Positions 63,763 through 64,000 of a stretch of 64,000 nucleotides of DNA are shown here, piece after piece; positions within the stretch are counted from its first letter, which is position 1, and each line of letters begins with the position of its first letter. Where the stretch lies: assembly GCA_016191995.1 (NCBI GenBank), contig JACPVA010000132.1, positions 1 through 64,000 of the forward strand, given 5' to 3'. The position numbers and the translations under genes are program-made. A model generated the notes under the pieces. That model saw only the letters and a list, made by a program, of their open reading frames with translations, ran no database searches and was not told the origin of the DNA. This DNA is from Burkholderiales bacterium. Lineage in GTDB: Bacteria > Pseudomonadota > Gammaproteobacteria > Burkholderiales > Burkholderiaceae_C.

Positions 63763-64000
63763 ATGGCCGTCAACTACGGATCCAAGCGCATCGTCGTCGG
63801 CGCGCACTACGGCTTTCGCGACTGGCTGAGCCAGCGCGTCAGCGCGGCGCTGATGGCGATCTTCACCCTCGCGCTGGTCGTCCAGGTGCTGCTGCCGGGG
63901 CCGATCAGCTACGACAAGTGGGCCGGCATCTTCGCCGCCCAGTGGATGAAGCTGCTGACCTTCACCGTCGTCGTCGCGCTGCTGTGGCACGCGTGGGTCG
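63763..64000 (+). CDS. sdhD: Succinate dehydrogenase membrane anchor subunit, N-terminal part
   Basis: Only the first 79 residues are in the window; the gene runs off the right edge. It begins [20 protein letters not shown] and continues [20 protein letters not shown], the typical SdhD start with a conserved first helix, and later ends here at ALLWHAWV, which includes the haem-ligand region. AAGGAG is eight bases before the ATG. It is the second gene of the sdh operon, 12 bp after sdhC. Confidence 0.93.
   Translation, partial: MAVNYGSKRIVVGAHYGFRDWLSQRVSAALMAIFTLALVVQVLLPGPISYDKWAGIFAAQWMKLLTFTVVVALLWHAWV

Overview
The window is very GC-rich chromosomal DNA from a betaproteobacterium, most likely Burkholderiales of the Rubrivivax/Leptothrix/Methylibium type. 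This is inferred from codon bias, from the block acnB - CoA ester lyase - mdh - gntR - sdhCD, from a very large NAD-glutamate dehydrogenase preceded by a phasin-like small protein, and from an extragenic repeat that reads MSAPGRPKGEY, which I associate from memory with this order. No rRNA, tRNA, CRISPR array or complete insertion sequence was seen.

Layout. 0-5.3 kb: tail of a Uma2-family gene, a LOG-family nucleosidase, an acyl-CoA synthetase, a PEP-CTERM secreted protein with an EF-hand-like loop, a small membrane protein and a YbhB-family protein. 5.8-12.6 kb: a quinoprotein-like beta-propeller, tartrate dehydrogenase, MoeB, a lipoprotein, riboflavin synthase, a small membrane protein and an MFS transporter. 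12.8-17.8 kb: an HD protein, an AraC regulator divergent from a secreted cytochrome-c/streptogramin-lyase-like fusion, and a patatin-like lipoprotein.

17.8-22.8 kb is an accessory graveyard. It holds two decayed copies of an in-frame chimera between a piece of the nearby MFS transporter and a Phd-like antitoxin, a GNAT remnant, an Avd-like four-helix-bundle remnant, a DUF1902 antitoxin with a frameshifted HicA-like toxin, a small inverted-repeat-bounded segment, and an apparently intact Phd/YefM-CcdB pair. Between these lie a GDT1/TMEM165 transporter, a cupin and a coiled-coil protein.

23-35 kb returns to core metabolism: a crotonase coupled to acnA, MarC, then a haem operon (SHP/DUF1924, dihaem cytochrome c, cytochrome b) followed by its own QseBC-like two-component pair, a second crotonase, and serC-serA. 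35-46 kb: phasin-like protein, NAD-GDH, exonuclease I overlapping a trypsin-like protease, a ParA-like ATPase, ketopantoate reductase and an MFS transporter. 46-56 kb is a signalling cluster: a diguanylate cyclase, a TonB-dependent receptor, a 74-residue stub, periplasmic YfiR, a hybrid histidine kinase and a REC-PAS-GGDEF-EAL protein, the last three joined by 4-nt start/stop overlaps. 56-64 kb: acnB, a VapBC module with a clear promoter and operator, an FMN-binding protein, CoA ester lyase, mdh, a GntR regulator and the start of sdhCDAB.

The TCA enzymes (acnA, acnB, mdh, sdh) and NAD-GDH form the metabolic backbone. The most unusual parts are the YfiR/TonB receptor/hybrid kinase/c-di-GMP cluster, the haem operon whose sensor kinase carries a His/Asp-rich insertion, and the 17.8-22.8 kb relic island.
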